This document shows positions 1 through 6,316 of a stretch of 12,220 bases of DNA, in pieces. Where the stretch lies: assembly GCA_021107195.1 (NCBI GenBank), contig JAIOTF010000431.1:1-12220 (forward strand). The letters run 5' to 3'. The notes under the pieces are model-generated. The model did not search any database. It saw only the letters and a program-made list of their open reading frames with translations, and was not told the DNA's origin. Every line of letters starts with the position of its first letter. Within the stretch, counting starts at the first letter, position 1. A program made the position numbers and the translations under genes. This DNA is from Anaerolineaceae bacterium (GTDB lineage Bacteria; Chloroflexota; Anaerolineae; Anaerolineales; Anaerolineaceae).

Positions 1-367
1 AAAAGATTTCTGGACCAGTTATGTTATTGGCGTGTATTTCCTCTTTCATTTTCTTCAGAATATTGAAAGGACCACCAACATCTCTGACCTGAGTAATTCC
101 TTTTTCAACGAATTGCTTCAGGATGCTTATTTTGTCATCTTTCTCAAATGTTTCGAGCCAACATAAATGAGCATGGCTTTCAAAAAGACCAGGGAGAGCA
201 AATTTTCCGCTACAATCAATAGTTTCGTAATCAGGTGAATGATTTTCGGTTGATGGACTAACATCTTTGATAACATCATTTTCAATTACGATATCCATGT
301 TTTCATTAACGGAATTGTTCTCAACATCAATGATATTTGTGTTTTTCAACAAGATATTATTCAACAC
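1..367 (-). CDS. Amidohydrolase-family metal-dependent hydrolase, N-terminal part (runs off the left edge)
   Basis: About 122 residues are visible. The first 50 or so form the small beta domain typical of cyclic amidohydrolases, followed by the segment FALPGLFESHAHL, which carries the HxH metal-binding pair (SHAHL) that opens the TIM barrel. After that comes GITQVRDVGG, the usual second strand-helix step of imidazolonepropionase- and prolidase-type members. The family hydrolyses C-N bonds in small cyclic or peptide substrates using one or two metals; the substrate cannot be told from this part. The probable start is GTG at 367, with TTG at 364 as an alternative. An AGGGGAAG ribosome-binding site lies just upstream (378-371), and its spacing slightly favours TTG. 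The gene has its own candidate promoter and follows the TerB-like gene on the same strand. Base composition is AT-rich like the rest of the left piece. Confidence 0.8.
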   Translation of the reverse strand, partial: MLNNILLKNTNIIDVENNSVNENMDIVIENDVIKDVSPSTENHSPDYETIDCSGKFALPGLFESHAHLCWLETFEKDDKISILKQFVEKGITQVRDVGGPFNILKKMKEEIHANNITGPEIF

Positions 368-453
368 ATTCTTCCCCTTTTTTTTTACTAAAACTCTCCT
401 GGTTTAATCCATAGAGTACAGAATAGCCTGCTTGTCAGCCTATAAACCTTCTG

Positions 454-482
454 AAGATAATGATAAGAAAATCTCCTGACAA
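454..482 (-). promoter_or_regulatory. Candidate sigma-70 promoter for the amidohydrolase gene
   Basis: On the minus strand TTGTCA (482-477) is followed after exactly 17 bp by TATCTT (459-454). Both resemble the -35 and -10 consensus. It lies about 87 bp upstream of the GTG start, in the 140-bp gap between the TerB-like gene and the amidohydrolase gene. AT-rich DNA yields such pairs by chance, so this is tentative. Confidence 0.3.
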
Positions 483-507
483 TACAAGTGGTGCGATTTT
501 GCAGGTG

Positions 508-963
508 CTATTGTTTACCCATATCCAGAACCTTATTCCACTCTTCTTCTGCTTGCAGATAAAGGTTGAAAGCGTTATAGATAATGCTAATCATATTTTC
601 GCTGACTTTCAATACACTTGCCATCTCCAGCATCTTATCTTCTTCTTCTGGAGTAAATCTGTTGTCGGCAAAACTAATCATGATACTGTCACGAATCAGA
701 AAGGGAGCAATGATTTTCAGGACATCACAATTTCCCAGTAGTTCATTAAAAGAAAGGTGAATTTTTTCTATTGCCTTATCGAAAATATCAGCACTGTCCT
801 GGAAGAAGTCTATCAGCTTGATTATTGCTTCTTTTTCGGATGGGCTGAGTGAATCTGCTCCCGCGACTTTTATCAAACAGGCAAAATAATTCACCACATC
901 CCACTCGTGGATGCGGTTTACGGCTTGAATCGGATACTCTTTGAGAAATGAGTTTGTTAGCAT
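508..963 (-). CDS. TerB-like (tellurite-resistance/DjlA-type) helical domain protein
   Basis: A 151-residue, all-helical, acidic protein with no signal peptide or membrane segment, so probably cytoplasmic. Two segments resemble the acidic turn of TerB-like domains: one around residues 33-46 (AGADSLSPSEKEA) and a better one around 97-111 (SFADNRFTPEEEDKM). The second matches the general pattern of a helix, then AD-x-x-[FIL]-x-x-x-E, then a helix. TerB-like domains are small acidic helical modules thought to bind metals and often linked to membrane or stress functions; the role here is unknown. The start is ATG at 963, with a strong GGAGGT ribosome-binding site 6 nt upstream that lies inside the last codons of cdsA. 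The two genes are 4 bp apart and almost certainly co-transcribed and translationally linked. The TerB assignment is from pattern only. Confidence 0.65.
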   Translation of the reverse strand: MLTNSFLKEYPIQAVNRIHEWDVVNYFACLIKVAGADSLSPSEKEAIIKLIDFFQDSADIFDKAIEKIHLSFNELLGNCDVLKIIAPFLIRDSIMISFADNRFTPEEEDKMLEMASVLKVSENMISIIYNAFNLYLQAEEEWNKVLDMGKQ

Positions 964-967
964 TTTA

Positions 968-1816
968 TTACCTCCATATGTTACACCATATTAATAGATT
1001 ACGTAATATCGGTGGTATTTCTGAAAAATAGATTAACATAAAATATAGAAAAGGAGCGGCAATCAAAAGGCTGTCAAACCTGTCCAGAATGCCACCGTGT
1101 CCCGGGATAAGTCTGGAACTGTCTTTTACTCCCGCATCGCGTTTTAACATAGATTCAAGTAAATCTCCAAACTGACCAAAGACACCCGCGGCAATGCCGA
1201 TATATATTGCAATGTGTAATGGAAACACATGTGGAAACCAGAAGTGAGCTACAATAGTTGTCGCCAGACCAAAGACAAATCCACTTATATAACCTTCTAA
1301 CGATTTTTTAGGGCTTACATGAAATACATTGCGGTGTCTGCCGAAATACATTCCGCCAAAATAAGCGGCACTGTCGGTAGCCCAGATAGTGAGGATTAAC
1401 AGGACAATCTGGTTACGTCCGGTTTCACTATACACATGGATTCGATAGATGCTGGAGAGAAAAAGGGCTGTGTAAATCATACCGAATAGTGCGGTGGAAA
1501 ACCGGGCGATAGCACCCTCTAAGCGATTTTTCGCGAGATCAATAACCGCGATTATTCCCAATACAGCAAATAGCATAATGAATAATTTCTGCCAACTGTA
1601 TAGTGACGCGATAATGAAGAAAATAACATTAATTGGAAGAAATATCCAAGGCAGGTAAACTCCCTTATGAAGAAACAGGTTGCGGAGTTCGATAATCCCA
1701 ACAAGGGATACCAGTGACAAAAAGACAAGCAGGTAGTAACCACCTTTCCACATGATAAACAGAATTATAGGGATAAAGATGGCAGAAACAATAATTCGTT
1801 TGAGCAGACTCATCAT
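968..1816 (-). CDS. cdsA: Phosphatidate cytidylyltransferase (CDP-diacylglycerol synthase)
   Basis: This integral membrane enzyme makes CDP-diacylglycerol from CTP and phosphatidate, the branch point for bacterial phospholipids. The protein has 282 residues, normal for the family, with many hydrophobic segments from residue 8 onward. The CdsA signature is intact near the C-terminus: SMLKRDAGVKDSS (222-234) followed by PGHGGILDRFD (238-248), holding the conserved K-D, H-G-G and D-R-x-D residues. The upstream motifs WATDSAAYFGG (145-155) and SPKKSLEG (168-175) are also typical. The ATG at 1816 overlaps the uppS stop codon (ATGA), and a second ATG follows directly at 1813. The uppS-cdsA order is the standard isoprenoid/phospholipid arrangement in many bacteria. 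Confidence 0.95.
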   Translation of the reverse strand: MMSLLKRIIVSAIFIPIILFIMWKGGYYLLVFLSLVSLVGIIELRNLFLHKGVYLPWIFLPINVIFFIIASLYSWQKLFIMLFAVLGIIAVIDLAKNRLEGAIARFSTALFGMIYTALFLSSIYRIHVYSETGRNQIVLLILTIWATDSAAYFGGMYFGRHRNVFHVSPKKSLEGYISGFVFGLATTIVAHFWFPHVFPLHIAIYIGIAAGVFGQFGDLLESMLKRDAGVKDSSRLIPGHGGILDRFDSLLIAAPFLYFMLIYFSEIPPILRNLLIWCNIWR

Positions 1817-2133
1817 CTGGCTCCAAAGCGTCTGTCTCTATTCTGGTAATCTATTACTGCCTGCACAAAATGTTCCCGCCGGAAATCGGGCCACAATACA
1901 TCTGTAAACCAGAATTCGGAGTAGGCACACTGCCAGAGCAGAAAATTGGAAATCCTGAGTTCACCGCTGGTGCGGATAAGTAAATCGGGATCAGGAGTGC
2001 CTGCGGTAAGCAGATAACTACTGAATTCCTCTTCGTTTATTGTCGAACCAGTTGGTTTTTCTTGCAGTATCCGGTTCACGGAGTCAATAATTTCCGCGCG
2101 GCTGCCATACTTGAAAGCAACGTTATGAACTGG
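1813..2133 (-). pseudogene. uppS: Isoprenyl (undecaprenyl) diphosphate synthase, C-terminal part, 5' end lost at the joint
   Basis: About 106 C-terminal residues of a cis-prenyltransferase that normally has about 240. The enzyme condenses isopentenyl diphosphates onto farnesyl diphosphate to make the C55 lipid carrier for cell-wall precursors. Visible motifs are VHNVAFKYGSRAEII (the usual N-x-A-x-x-Y-G-x-R-x-E-I), then PDPDLLIRTSGELRISNFL, then the stretch ending FWFTDVLWPDF, and FVQAVIDYQNRDRRFG. All are well conserved, including the R-T-S-G-E segment that binds the homoallylic diphosphate. The N-terminal half, with the catalytic Asp of the M-D-G-N-G-R motif, is absent: upstream of about 2133 the sequence turns into gyrA on the other strand. 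The open frame to GTG at 2079 is only an apparent start. As it stands it cannot encode a working enzyme. I read this as a joining artefact rather than true gene decay. Confidence 0.85.
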
Positions 2134-2146
2134 CGCGCGGCGGCCG
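2127..2146. other. Chimeric joint between the uppS fragment and the gyrA fragment
   Basis: UppS similarity on the minus strand persists to about 2128-2133. GyrA similarity on the plus strand begins by about 2136-2145 (codons for GGRLDGISDL). The bases between form a GC-rich run, TGGCGCGCGGCGGCCGGC. No insertion sequence end, target duplication, att-like site or obvious linker is visible. Base composition differs across the point. Confidence 0.75.
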
Positions 2147-3824
2147 GCTGGATGGCATTTCTGACCTGCGCGATGAGTCTGACCGCGACGGCATGAATAT
2201 TGTGATTGAGGTTAAACGCGGCGCACAACCGCAGCGGATCATCAACCAGCTTTATAAATACACCGCCTTGCAGTCGACCTTTGGCGTCAACCTGTTGGCC
2301 CTGGTCAATGGCGAACCGCGCCTGTTGTCGCTGAAGCGTGCGCTTCTGATCTATATCAAACATCGCTTTGAAGTGATCACCCGCCGCTCTGAATTCAAAC
2401 TGAATAAAGCCCGCCGCCGTGAGCATATCCTCAAAGGTTTATTAATTGCATTAGCCAACCTGGACGACATTATTGCTACTATCCGTCAGGCCCCTGATGC
2501 GGATGCTGCCAAAGAACACCTGATGACCCGCTTCAAACTTTCCGAGATGCAGGCTCAGGCCATCCTTGACCTGCAATTGCGCCGTCTGGCCGCATTGGAG
2601 CGCATGAAGATTGAAGATGAAATGAGTCAGGTTAAGGAACTTGTCGTCTATCTGGAAGACCTTCTTGCTCACCCTGAAAAGATCCGTGCTTTGATCAAAG
2701 CCGATCTGGAGATGATCACCGATAAATACGGCGACGAACGCCGTACCCGCATTCAACCGAATGCCTTCGGCGAGTTCCGCGAAGAAGACCTCGTCAAAGA
2801 CGAGCCAGTCCTGATCAGCCTCACCGAGCAGGGGTACATCAAACGCGTTTCAACCGCTGTCCACCGAGTCCGCCATCGCGGCCGGCTGGGGGCTTCCGGG
2901 CAGAACCTGCGGGATGAAGATGAGATCATGGAAATGCTCCATGCCCGCACCCATGACAGCCTGCTCTTTTTCTCGGATCAGGGAAAGGTATATTCTGAGC
3001 GCTGCTTTAATATTCCCGAAGCTGGTCGGGCAGACCGCGGTAAACCCATCATCAACCTGCTGCCACTGAATACCGATGAGCAGATCACCGCTGTGGTGAC
3101 TGTGCCGGATTTCAAGACTGCAAAATATTGCACCATGGTCACCAATAACGGCTATATCAAGCGCGTTTCCCTTTCTCAATTCGAGAAAGTGCGCCCATCC
3201 GGGTTGATCGCGATCAGCCTTGAAGCGAAGGACAAACTGGGCTGGGTGCGTTTAACGAGTGGCAAAGATGACATTTTTCTGATCACCGCCATGGGGCGTG
3301 CCCTGCGCATGAGCGAAGATGCCGTACGGTCAATGGGACGCCAGGCACGCGGCGTGAAGGCTATCAGGCTCAAGCCTAACGATTATGTGACGGCAGTGGA
3401 AATGAGCGAACCAGACGGTTATCTTCTGGTGGTAACCGAGCAAGGCTTTGGCAAGCGCACACCACTGGCAGAGTACCCGGTCAAGAGCCGCAACACTCAG
3501 GGTGTTTATACCACCAACCACCGACATCTTGACAGGATCGGCAAGATCGTGGATGCACGTGTCGTTCAGGAAAAAGACCAGTTGACCATAATTACAGTGG
3601 CTGGTATTGTGCTGCGCATCGAGGTGGAGAGTGTTTCCATTTCCGGCCGCGCCACACGAGGCGTGCACCTGATGGATGTGAAAGATGGCGACAGTGTCGT
3701 TTCTCTGGCCCGTATTCAGAAGTTGCCGGAACGCCAGGCAAGCTCGCAGGATGCCGAGCCATTACCGGATCAGGCTGAAACGCCAGAAGCAAGCGCTTCC
3801 GAAGAGAACGAGTCAGAAGTGTAA
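2136..3824 (+). CDS. gyrA: DNA gyrase subunit A, 5'-truncated (C-gate coiled coil plus C-terminal beta-pinwheel)
   Basis: GyrA cuts and rejoins DNA during negative supercoiling; its C-terminal domain wraps DNA. This open frame lacks the first roughly 300 residues, including the winged helix with the active-site tyrosine. It starts at the conserved GRLDGISDLRDESDRDGM segment (2142 onward); the ATG at 2193 is only an internal methionine. Counting from that Met, residues 1-190 form the tower and C-gate (LSEMQAQAILDLQLRRL at 116-132, then DKYGDERRTRI). Residues 200-515 form the pinwheel blades (for example GKPIINLLPL, MGRQARGVKAIRL, SRNTQGV). An acidic tail ends the protein. The GyrA box is degenerate: RHRGRLG at 227-233 instead of the usual QRRGGRG. 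That leaves some doubt between a GyrA and a ParC-like paralogue, though the blade count and the GKPIINLL motif favour GyrA. Confidence 0.9.
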   Translation, partial: RGGRLDGISDLRDESDRDGMNIVIEVKRGAQPQRIINQLYKYTALQSTFGVNLLALVNGEPRLLSLKRALLIYIKHRFEVITRRSEFKLNKARRREHILKGLLIALANLDDIIATIRQAPDADAAKEHLMTRFKLSEMQAQAILDLQLRRLAALERMKIEDEMSQVKELVVYLEDLLAHPEKIRALIKADLEMITDKYGDERRTRIQPNAFGEFREEDLVKDEPVLISLTEQGYIKRVSTAVHRVRHRGRLGASGQNLRDEDEIMEMLHARTHDSLLFFSDQGKVYSERCFNIPEAGRADRGKPIINLLPLNTDEQITAVVTVPDFKTAKYCTMVTNNGYIKRVSLSQFEKVRPSGLIAISLEAKDKLGWVRLTSGKDDIFLITAMGRALRMSEDAVRSMGRQARGVKAIRLKPNDYVTAVEMSEPDGYLLVVTEQGFGKRTPLAEYPVKSRNTQGVYTTNHRHLDRIGKIVDARVVQEKDQLTIITVAGIVLRIEVESVSISGRATRGVHLMDVKDGDSVVSLARIQKLPERQASSQDAEPLPDQAETPEASASEENESEV

Positions 3825-3849
3825 CAGCGGGCAGGACTATCAAAACGTA

Positions 3850-3903
3850 AAACCGGCTGCTTTTCCCGCAGTGGATTTCCACAACAGGAGAAGCAGCCGG
3901 TTT
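3850..3903. terminator. Hairpin terminator between gyrA and the convergent small membrane protein gene
   Basis: AAACCGGCTGCTT (3850-3862) is perfectly complementary to AAGCAGCCGGTTT (3891-3903), giving a 13-bp stem. The 28-nt loop contains a second small stem, GTGGA/TCCAC. A T-rich tail (TTTCTTATTTGATTTT) follows on the plus strand. It starts 26 bp after the gyrA stop and lies just past the stop of the opposing gene, so it may act in both directions. Confidence 0.8.
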
Positions 3904-3932
3904 CTTATTTGATTTTAAGTTGAGAAAAATCT

Positions 3933-4163
3933 TTAGCCGATTGGCAGCCAAACCTTGCCGGTAAGGATGAGAACAAAAGTCCCCAGGAGGCATGTCGTCA
4001 TCATCAATAACAGTACGACAATAAAGCGCTGCGCTGCGGTCAATCCCAGGAATCTGGTTGATTGTTTCTTCGTAGTACCGACTTTGTCTTGTTGAGGAGC
4101 TTCCGGTAGCAGTTCCTCGTCTGAATATGATGATGCGGCTGAGTTTCGCAGATCGTCCAGCAT
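3933..4163 (-). CDS. Small single-pass membrane protein of unknown function
   Basis: A 76-residue protein. It has an acidic, flexible N-terminal half (DDLRNSAASSYSDEELLPEA), a basic patch (TTKKQSTR), the segment FLGLTAAQRF, and one strong hydrophobic helix (VVLLLMMTTCLLGTFVLILTG) near the C-terminus, ending in VWLPIG. The arrangement predicts a cytoplasmic N-terminus and a single anchor. I chose ATG at 4163 because AAGGAG sits 7 nt upstream. The ATG at 4193 would add ten residues and has a weaker AGGGG site. The FLGL-x-x-x-QRF segment next to the helix recalls small conserved hypothetical proteins of Anaerolineae, but this is from memory. It follows birA on the same strand after about 90 bp and probably shares its transcript. 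No function can be assigned. Confidence 0.7.
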   Translation of the reverse strand: MLDDLRNSAASSYSDEELLPEAPQQDKVGTTKKQSTRFLGLTAAQRFIVVLLLMMTTCLLGTFVLILTGKVWLPIG

Positions 4164-4254
4164 GATTCTTCTCCTTGCAGCTTTCGCCAGCATGAACCCC
4201 TGATATTTATCAATGATAATTCTTTGCCATTTATCTACATTAATAGTATTGCAA

Positions 4255-5040
4255 CTATTGTACCGGATTTTCGTTTATCAGGCGAAGGTGAATATCTCCG
4301 GCCGCAAAGCTGTGTTGTGTTCCGTCAGCCAGCACCAGGCGCACATCTCCCTGCGGGGTGATGCCTGCCATGCTGCCCCTGACGATCTTCTGATTGGGTT
4401 GCAGGAGTTGTACCTGCTCCCCGATGAATGCCAGCCGCTTTTCCCATGCCTCCAGAAAAGCGGCAGTGGTCATTCGTTTGCGCCAATCCAGCAAGCAGTG
4501 CAACAGCGTTTCCAGTACTTCCCAGCGATCTACGCGATGACCGACTGCCGCCTCAATGCAAGTCGCCGGGAATTGTACCTGGTCAGCAGGCGGGACAGAT
4601 GCTAAGCCAACGTTCACCCCGATCCCCAGTATGACCGCGTGGGGTTTGCCTGCCTGCCAGACGCTTTCTGCCAGCACTCCGGCTGTCTTTTTCCGGCCGA
4701 GGAGGACATCATTTGGCCATTTGATCCCGGGATGCAGCCCGAATTTGGATTCGAGCGCGATGCTGAGCGCCAGCCCGCCCAAAGGCGAAAACAGAGCCGG
4801 CTTTTGCATTTCCTCTGCCGTGGGGCGCAGAATGAGACTGAAAGCCAGCGCGCTGTGCGGTGGTGTGATCCAGCGTCGGGCCATTCTTCCCCGCCCGGCA
4901 GTCTGCGTATCGGCGACCACCAGCCCGCCGTTCGGGGCGCCTGCTTTAGCCCACGTCAGCGCCACATCATTGGTCGATGTGACGCTCTCAAAATAACGGT
5001 AGGCCGGTACAGGTAGTTGGGATAAAGCTTTTGGTTCCAT
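4255..5040 (-). CDS. birA: Biotin--[acetyl-CoA-carboxylase] ligase, group I (no DNA-binding domain)
   Basis: This enzyme activates biotin with ATP to biotinyl-AMP and transfers it to the lysine of the biotin carboxyl carrier protein. It has 261 residues and no N-terminal helix-turn-helix, so it is an enzyme only and not a repressor of biotin genes. Visible motifs are the biotinyl-AMP loop TQTAGRGRMARRW (45-57), KWPNDVLLGRKKTAGVLAES (107-126; the conserved lysine is in the KKTAG part), and GIGVNV (139-144). A C-terminal SH3-like domain follows (about 218-255). The loop has Ala at position 54 where Gly is usual (GRGRxGR). The start is ATG at 5040. There is no clear ribosome-binding site, but a TACAAT box lies only 10 bp upstream, suggesting a very short or absent leader. 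Confidence 0.93.
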   Translation of the reverse strand: MEPKALSQLPVPAYRYFESVTSTNDVALTWAKAGAPNGGLVVADTQTAGRGRMARRWITPPHSALAFSLILRPTAEEMQKPALFSPLGGLALSIALESKFGLHPGIKWPNDVLLGRKKTAGVLAESVWQAGKPHAVILGIGVNVGLASVPPADQVQFPATCIEAAVGHRVDRWEVLETLLHCLLDWRKRMTTAAFLEAWEKRLAFIGEQVQLLQPNQKIVRGSMAGITPQGDVRLVLADGTQHSFAAGDIHLRLINENPVQ

Positions 5041-5050
5041 ATCTGTCTGA

Positions 5051-5056
5051 ATTGTA
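5051..5056 (-). promoter_or_regulatory. Candidate -10 box for birA, near-leaderless arrangement
   Basis: On the minus strand TACAAT lies 10 bp before the birA ATG, so transcription would begin within a few bases of the start codon. No Shine-Dalgarno sequence sits in between. No convincing -35 box is seen at 16-18 bp. The 5041-5288 gap otherwise holds only the hsp20 terminator and no gene that I can support. Confidence 0.35.
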
Positions 5057-5240
5057 CCCCAAACAGGCTGTCCGCAGGCTGCAGCAATTTTCTGTTTGGT
5101 TTTGTAATGACGATTTTAATCATTAATTTCAAATACTTAATGACTGAAGTCGAACCTACAACGGATTTGTTTCAGCATATTGAGAATTGCTGGCACGCTG
5201 TGCAGATAATTATGTGGGGCGTGCACTTGGGGTATAAGAA

Positions 5241-5268
5241 AAGCCGCTCACGAATTCGTGAGCGGCTT
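5241..5268 (-). terminator. Intrinsic terminator of hsp20 (perfect palindrome)
   Basis: The 28 bases are a perfect inverted repeat: AAGCCGCTCACG, then AATT, then CGTGAGCGGCTT. On the minus strand the stem begins 20 nt after the hsp20 stop codon and is followed by TTTTCTTA, the usual U-tract of an intrinsic terminator. Confidence 0.88.
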
Positions 5269-5288
5269 CCCGGAAAGGCCAAATGCAC

Positions 5289-5705
5289 TTATTTGCTCTT
5301 GATGTGGATTGTCTTGGGCATTGCTTCTTCTGCTTTGGGAACCCGCAGTTGCAATATGCCGTCTTTCAGTTCTGCCTCAGCCTTGCCGGAGTCAAGAGCA
5401 TCCGGCAGCGACAGCGAACGGTAGAACTTACCGAAGGGGATCTCGTGTGCAAGCCAATTACCATCTTCGTTCCCGACTTTCTGGAATTCACCTTCAATCG
5501 TAATGTTTTCATTGACGATCTGAATATTCAGGTCATCGGCTTGAATGCCGGGCAGCAATGCTGTGATCACAAACGCATCTTCCTGTGCCTGGACATTGAG
5601 CGGCACTTTGATGCGACGTTCATACTCAGGCTGTGTGTCCTGCATCACATCATTCAACATCCGGCGAGCAACACGGTTATAAGGTTGGCTAACATAGAAT
5701 GTCAT
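5289..5705 (-). CDS. Hsp20/alpha-crystallin family small heat-shock protein
   Basis: A 138-residue cytoplasmic, ATP-independent holdase that forms oligomers and keeps unfolding proteins soluble. The alpha-crystallin domain spans roughly residues 30-130. It opens with RRIKVPLNVQAQEDAFVITA, continues with LPGIQADDLNIQIVNENITIEGE, and includes the strand EIPFGKFYRSLSLP. It closes with AELKDGILQLRVPK, the family's A-x-x-x-[DN]-G-[VI]-L signature. The C-terminal IHI is the I-x-I/V anchor that docks into neighbouring subunits. The start is ATG at 5705, with GAGGAG 7 nt upstream. The ATG at 5720 overlaps that ribosome-binding site and is rejected. The gene is a single-gene unit with its own terminator. 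No CIRCE element is seen, but phased CTCTTATA repeats lie 88-150 bp upstream. Confidence 0.95.
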   Translation of the reverse strand: MTFYVSQPYNRVARRMLNDVMQDTQPEYERRIKVPLNVQAQEDAFVITALLPGIQADDLNIQIVNENITIEGEFQKVGNEDGNWLAHEIPFGKFYRSLSLPDALDSGKAEAELKDGILQLRVPKAEEAMPKTIHIKSK

Positions 5706-5792
5706 TTTATTTCTCCTCATTCAACTGATAAATAGACTGCACTGAATTGCAGCAGTTTTTGTTTATTTCTGATCTTAATCATAGTGATGGAG

Positions 5793-5855
5793 TATAAGAG
5801 AATTGATAGTGAAAGGTTGTTGTTTTATAAGAGGAACATCTAAATTTTATAAGAG
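5793..5855. repeat. Three direct repeats of TATAAGAG (CTCTTATA on the minus strand) upstream of hsp20
   Basis: Copies at 5793-5800, 5826-5833 and 5848-5855; the last two extend to the 11-mer TTTTATAAGAG. Start-to-start distances are 33 and 22 bp, both multiples of 11, so the copies lie on about the same face of the helix. On the minus strand they read toward hsp20, and the copy nearest the gene runs into TATACT, a possible -10 box. They sit in the 315-bp gap between hsp20 and the 82-residue gene, where I see no coding region. Confidence 0.5.
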
Positions 5856-5894
5856 CCCGCTGAGCCATTTGTTATTACCGGTCGTTTAAAATCG

Positions 5895-5958
5895 ATAACG
5901 CCCATCAAGATTTGCTTGCGGTTTAAAATCAGCTGTTCTTTGTTTTGATGGGTGTTAT
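5895..5958. terminator. Long hairpin downstream of the 82-residue gene, possible terminator
   Basis: ATAACGCCCATCAA (5895-5908) pairs with TTGATGGGTGTTAT (5945-5958) along 14 bp with one G-U pair. The 36-nt loop contains an inner 5-bp stem (GATTT 5909-5913, AAATC 5926-5930). On the minus strand it starts 62 nt after the stop of the 82-residue gene and is followed by CGATTTTAAAC. On the plus strand it is followed by the more T-rich TTTGTTTG. The ten bases GTTTAAAATC occur twice here, at 5884-5893 and 5921-5930. A terminator is the simplest reading, but the loop is long. Confidence 0.5.
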
Positions 5959-6020
5959 TTTGTTTGATGCGTTTGGTTCACATCAGGATAGGCTGACAGG
6001 CGATTCTGACAAATTTCCTT

Positions 6021-6269
6021 TCAGATTGATTTTACATATTCCCCTTTTGCATATTTCGTTTTTGCTTGCTCGTCATCCATCACTTCACCATCATAAAATA
6101 TGCAGAGAAGTCCTTCTTCGTCTACTTCTATTTCGGTTATGCTTTCTCCTTTTGTTTCTCCCATCAAATTTTCCACTTTATAGTATGTGGCCTCGCTTGC
6201 AGCGTTTTCTTCATCAAACAAGAACACACCACCGTTTTTGAAAAATGACAGAATGTTTGCAGCAACCAT
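6021..6269 (-). CDS. Unrecognised 82-residue acidic protein
   Basis: A soluble protein without a signal peptide or membrane helix. The N-terminus (MVAANILSFFKNGGVFLFDE) is hydrophobic and glycine-containing, and the rest is rich in Asp, Glu and Lys. There are two short repeat-like beta stretches, TYYKVENLMGE and SITEIEVDEEGLLCIFYDGE, which suggest a small beta fold. I do not recognise a family. The case for a real gene is strong: ATG at 6269 has GGGAGGG about 6 nt upstream and a near-consensus promoter further up, and the third positions are clearly biased. The gene and its flanks are more AT-rich than the genes on either side, so it may have been acquired separately. It stands alone, divergent from the 6429 gene. 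Confidence 0.75.
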   Translation of the reverse strand: MVAANILSFFKNGGVFLFDEENAASEATYYKVENLMGETKGESITEIEVDEEGLLCIFYDGEVMDDEQAKTKYAKGEYVKSI

Positions 6270-6316
6270 AAAAACCCTCCCTTTCTTTGAATGATATCCG
6301 GCTTGCCATTTCCTAT

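Noticed and set aside
460..741. 93-codon plus-strand open frame
   Set aside because: Most of it is antisense to the TerB-like gene, and it lacks a ribosome-binding site.
2076..2426. 116-codon minus-strand open frame spanning the uppS/gyrA joint
   Set aside because: It is out of frame with uppS and antisense to gyrA; its apparent continuity across the joint is accidental.
2140..2889. 12-base repeat GCGGCCGGCTGG at the joint (2140-2151) and inside gyrA (2878-2889)
   Set aside because: Both copies encode parts of normal gyrA segments in GC-rich DNA. Chance is likely, and the repeat does not explain the uppS side of the joint.
4556..4996. 146-codon plus-strand open frame
   Set aside because: It is antisense to birA, whose motifs are intact on the minus strand.
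5140..5165. Sequence resembling the reverse of a tRNA T-arm (AGTCGAACCTACAAC)
   Set aside because: The T-stem does not pair, and no anticodon or acceptor arms can be found nearby.
5738..5752. CTGCA/TGCAG inverted repeat in the hsp20 leader as a heat-shock operator
   Set aside because: The arms are only 5 bp and do not match the CIRCE consensus; I cannot separate it from chance.
5945..6241. 98-codon plus-strand open frame rich in His and Leu
   Set aside because: It overlaps the terminator-like hairpin and the antisense of the 82-residue gene, has no ribosome-binding site, and its composition is unlike a real protein.
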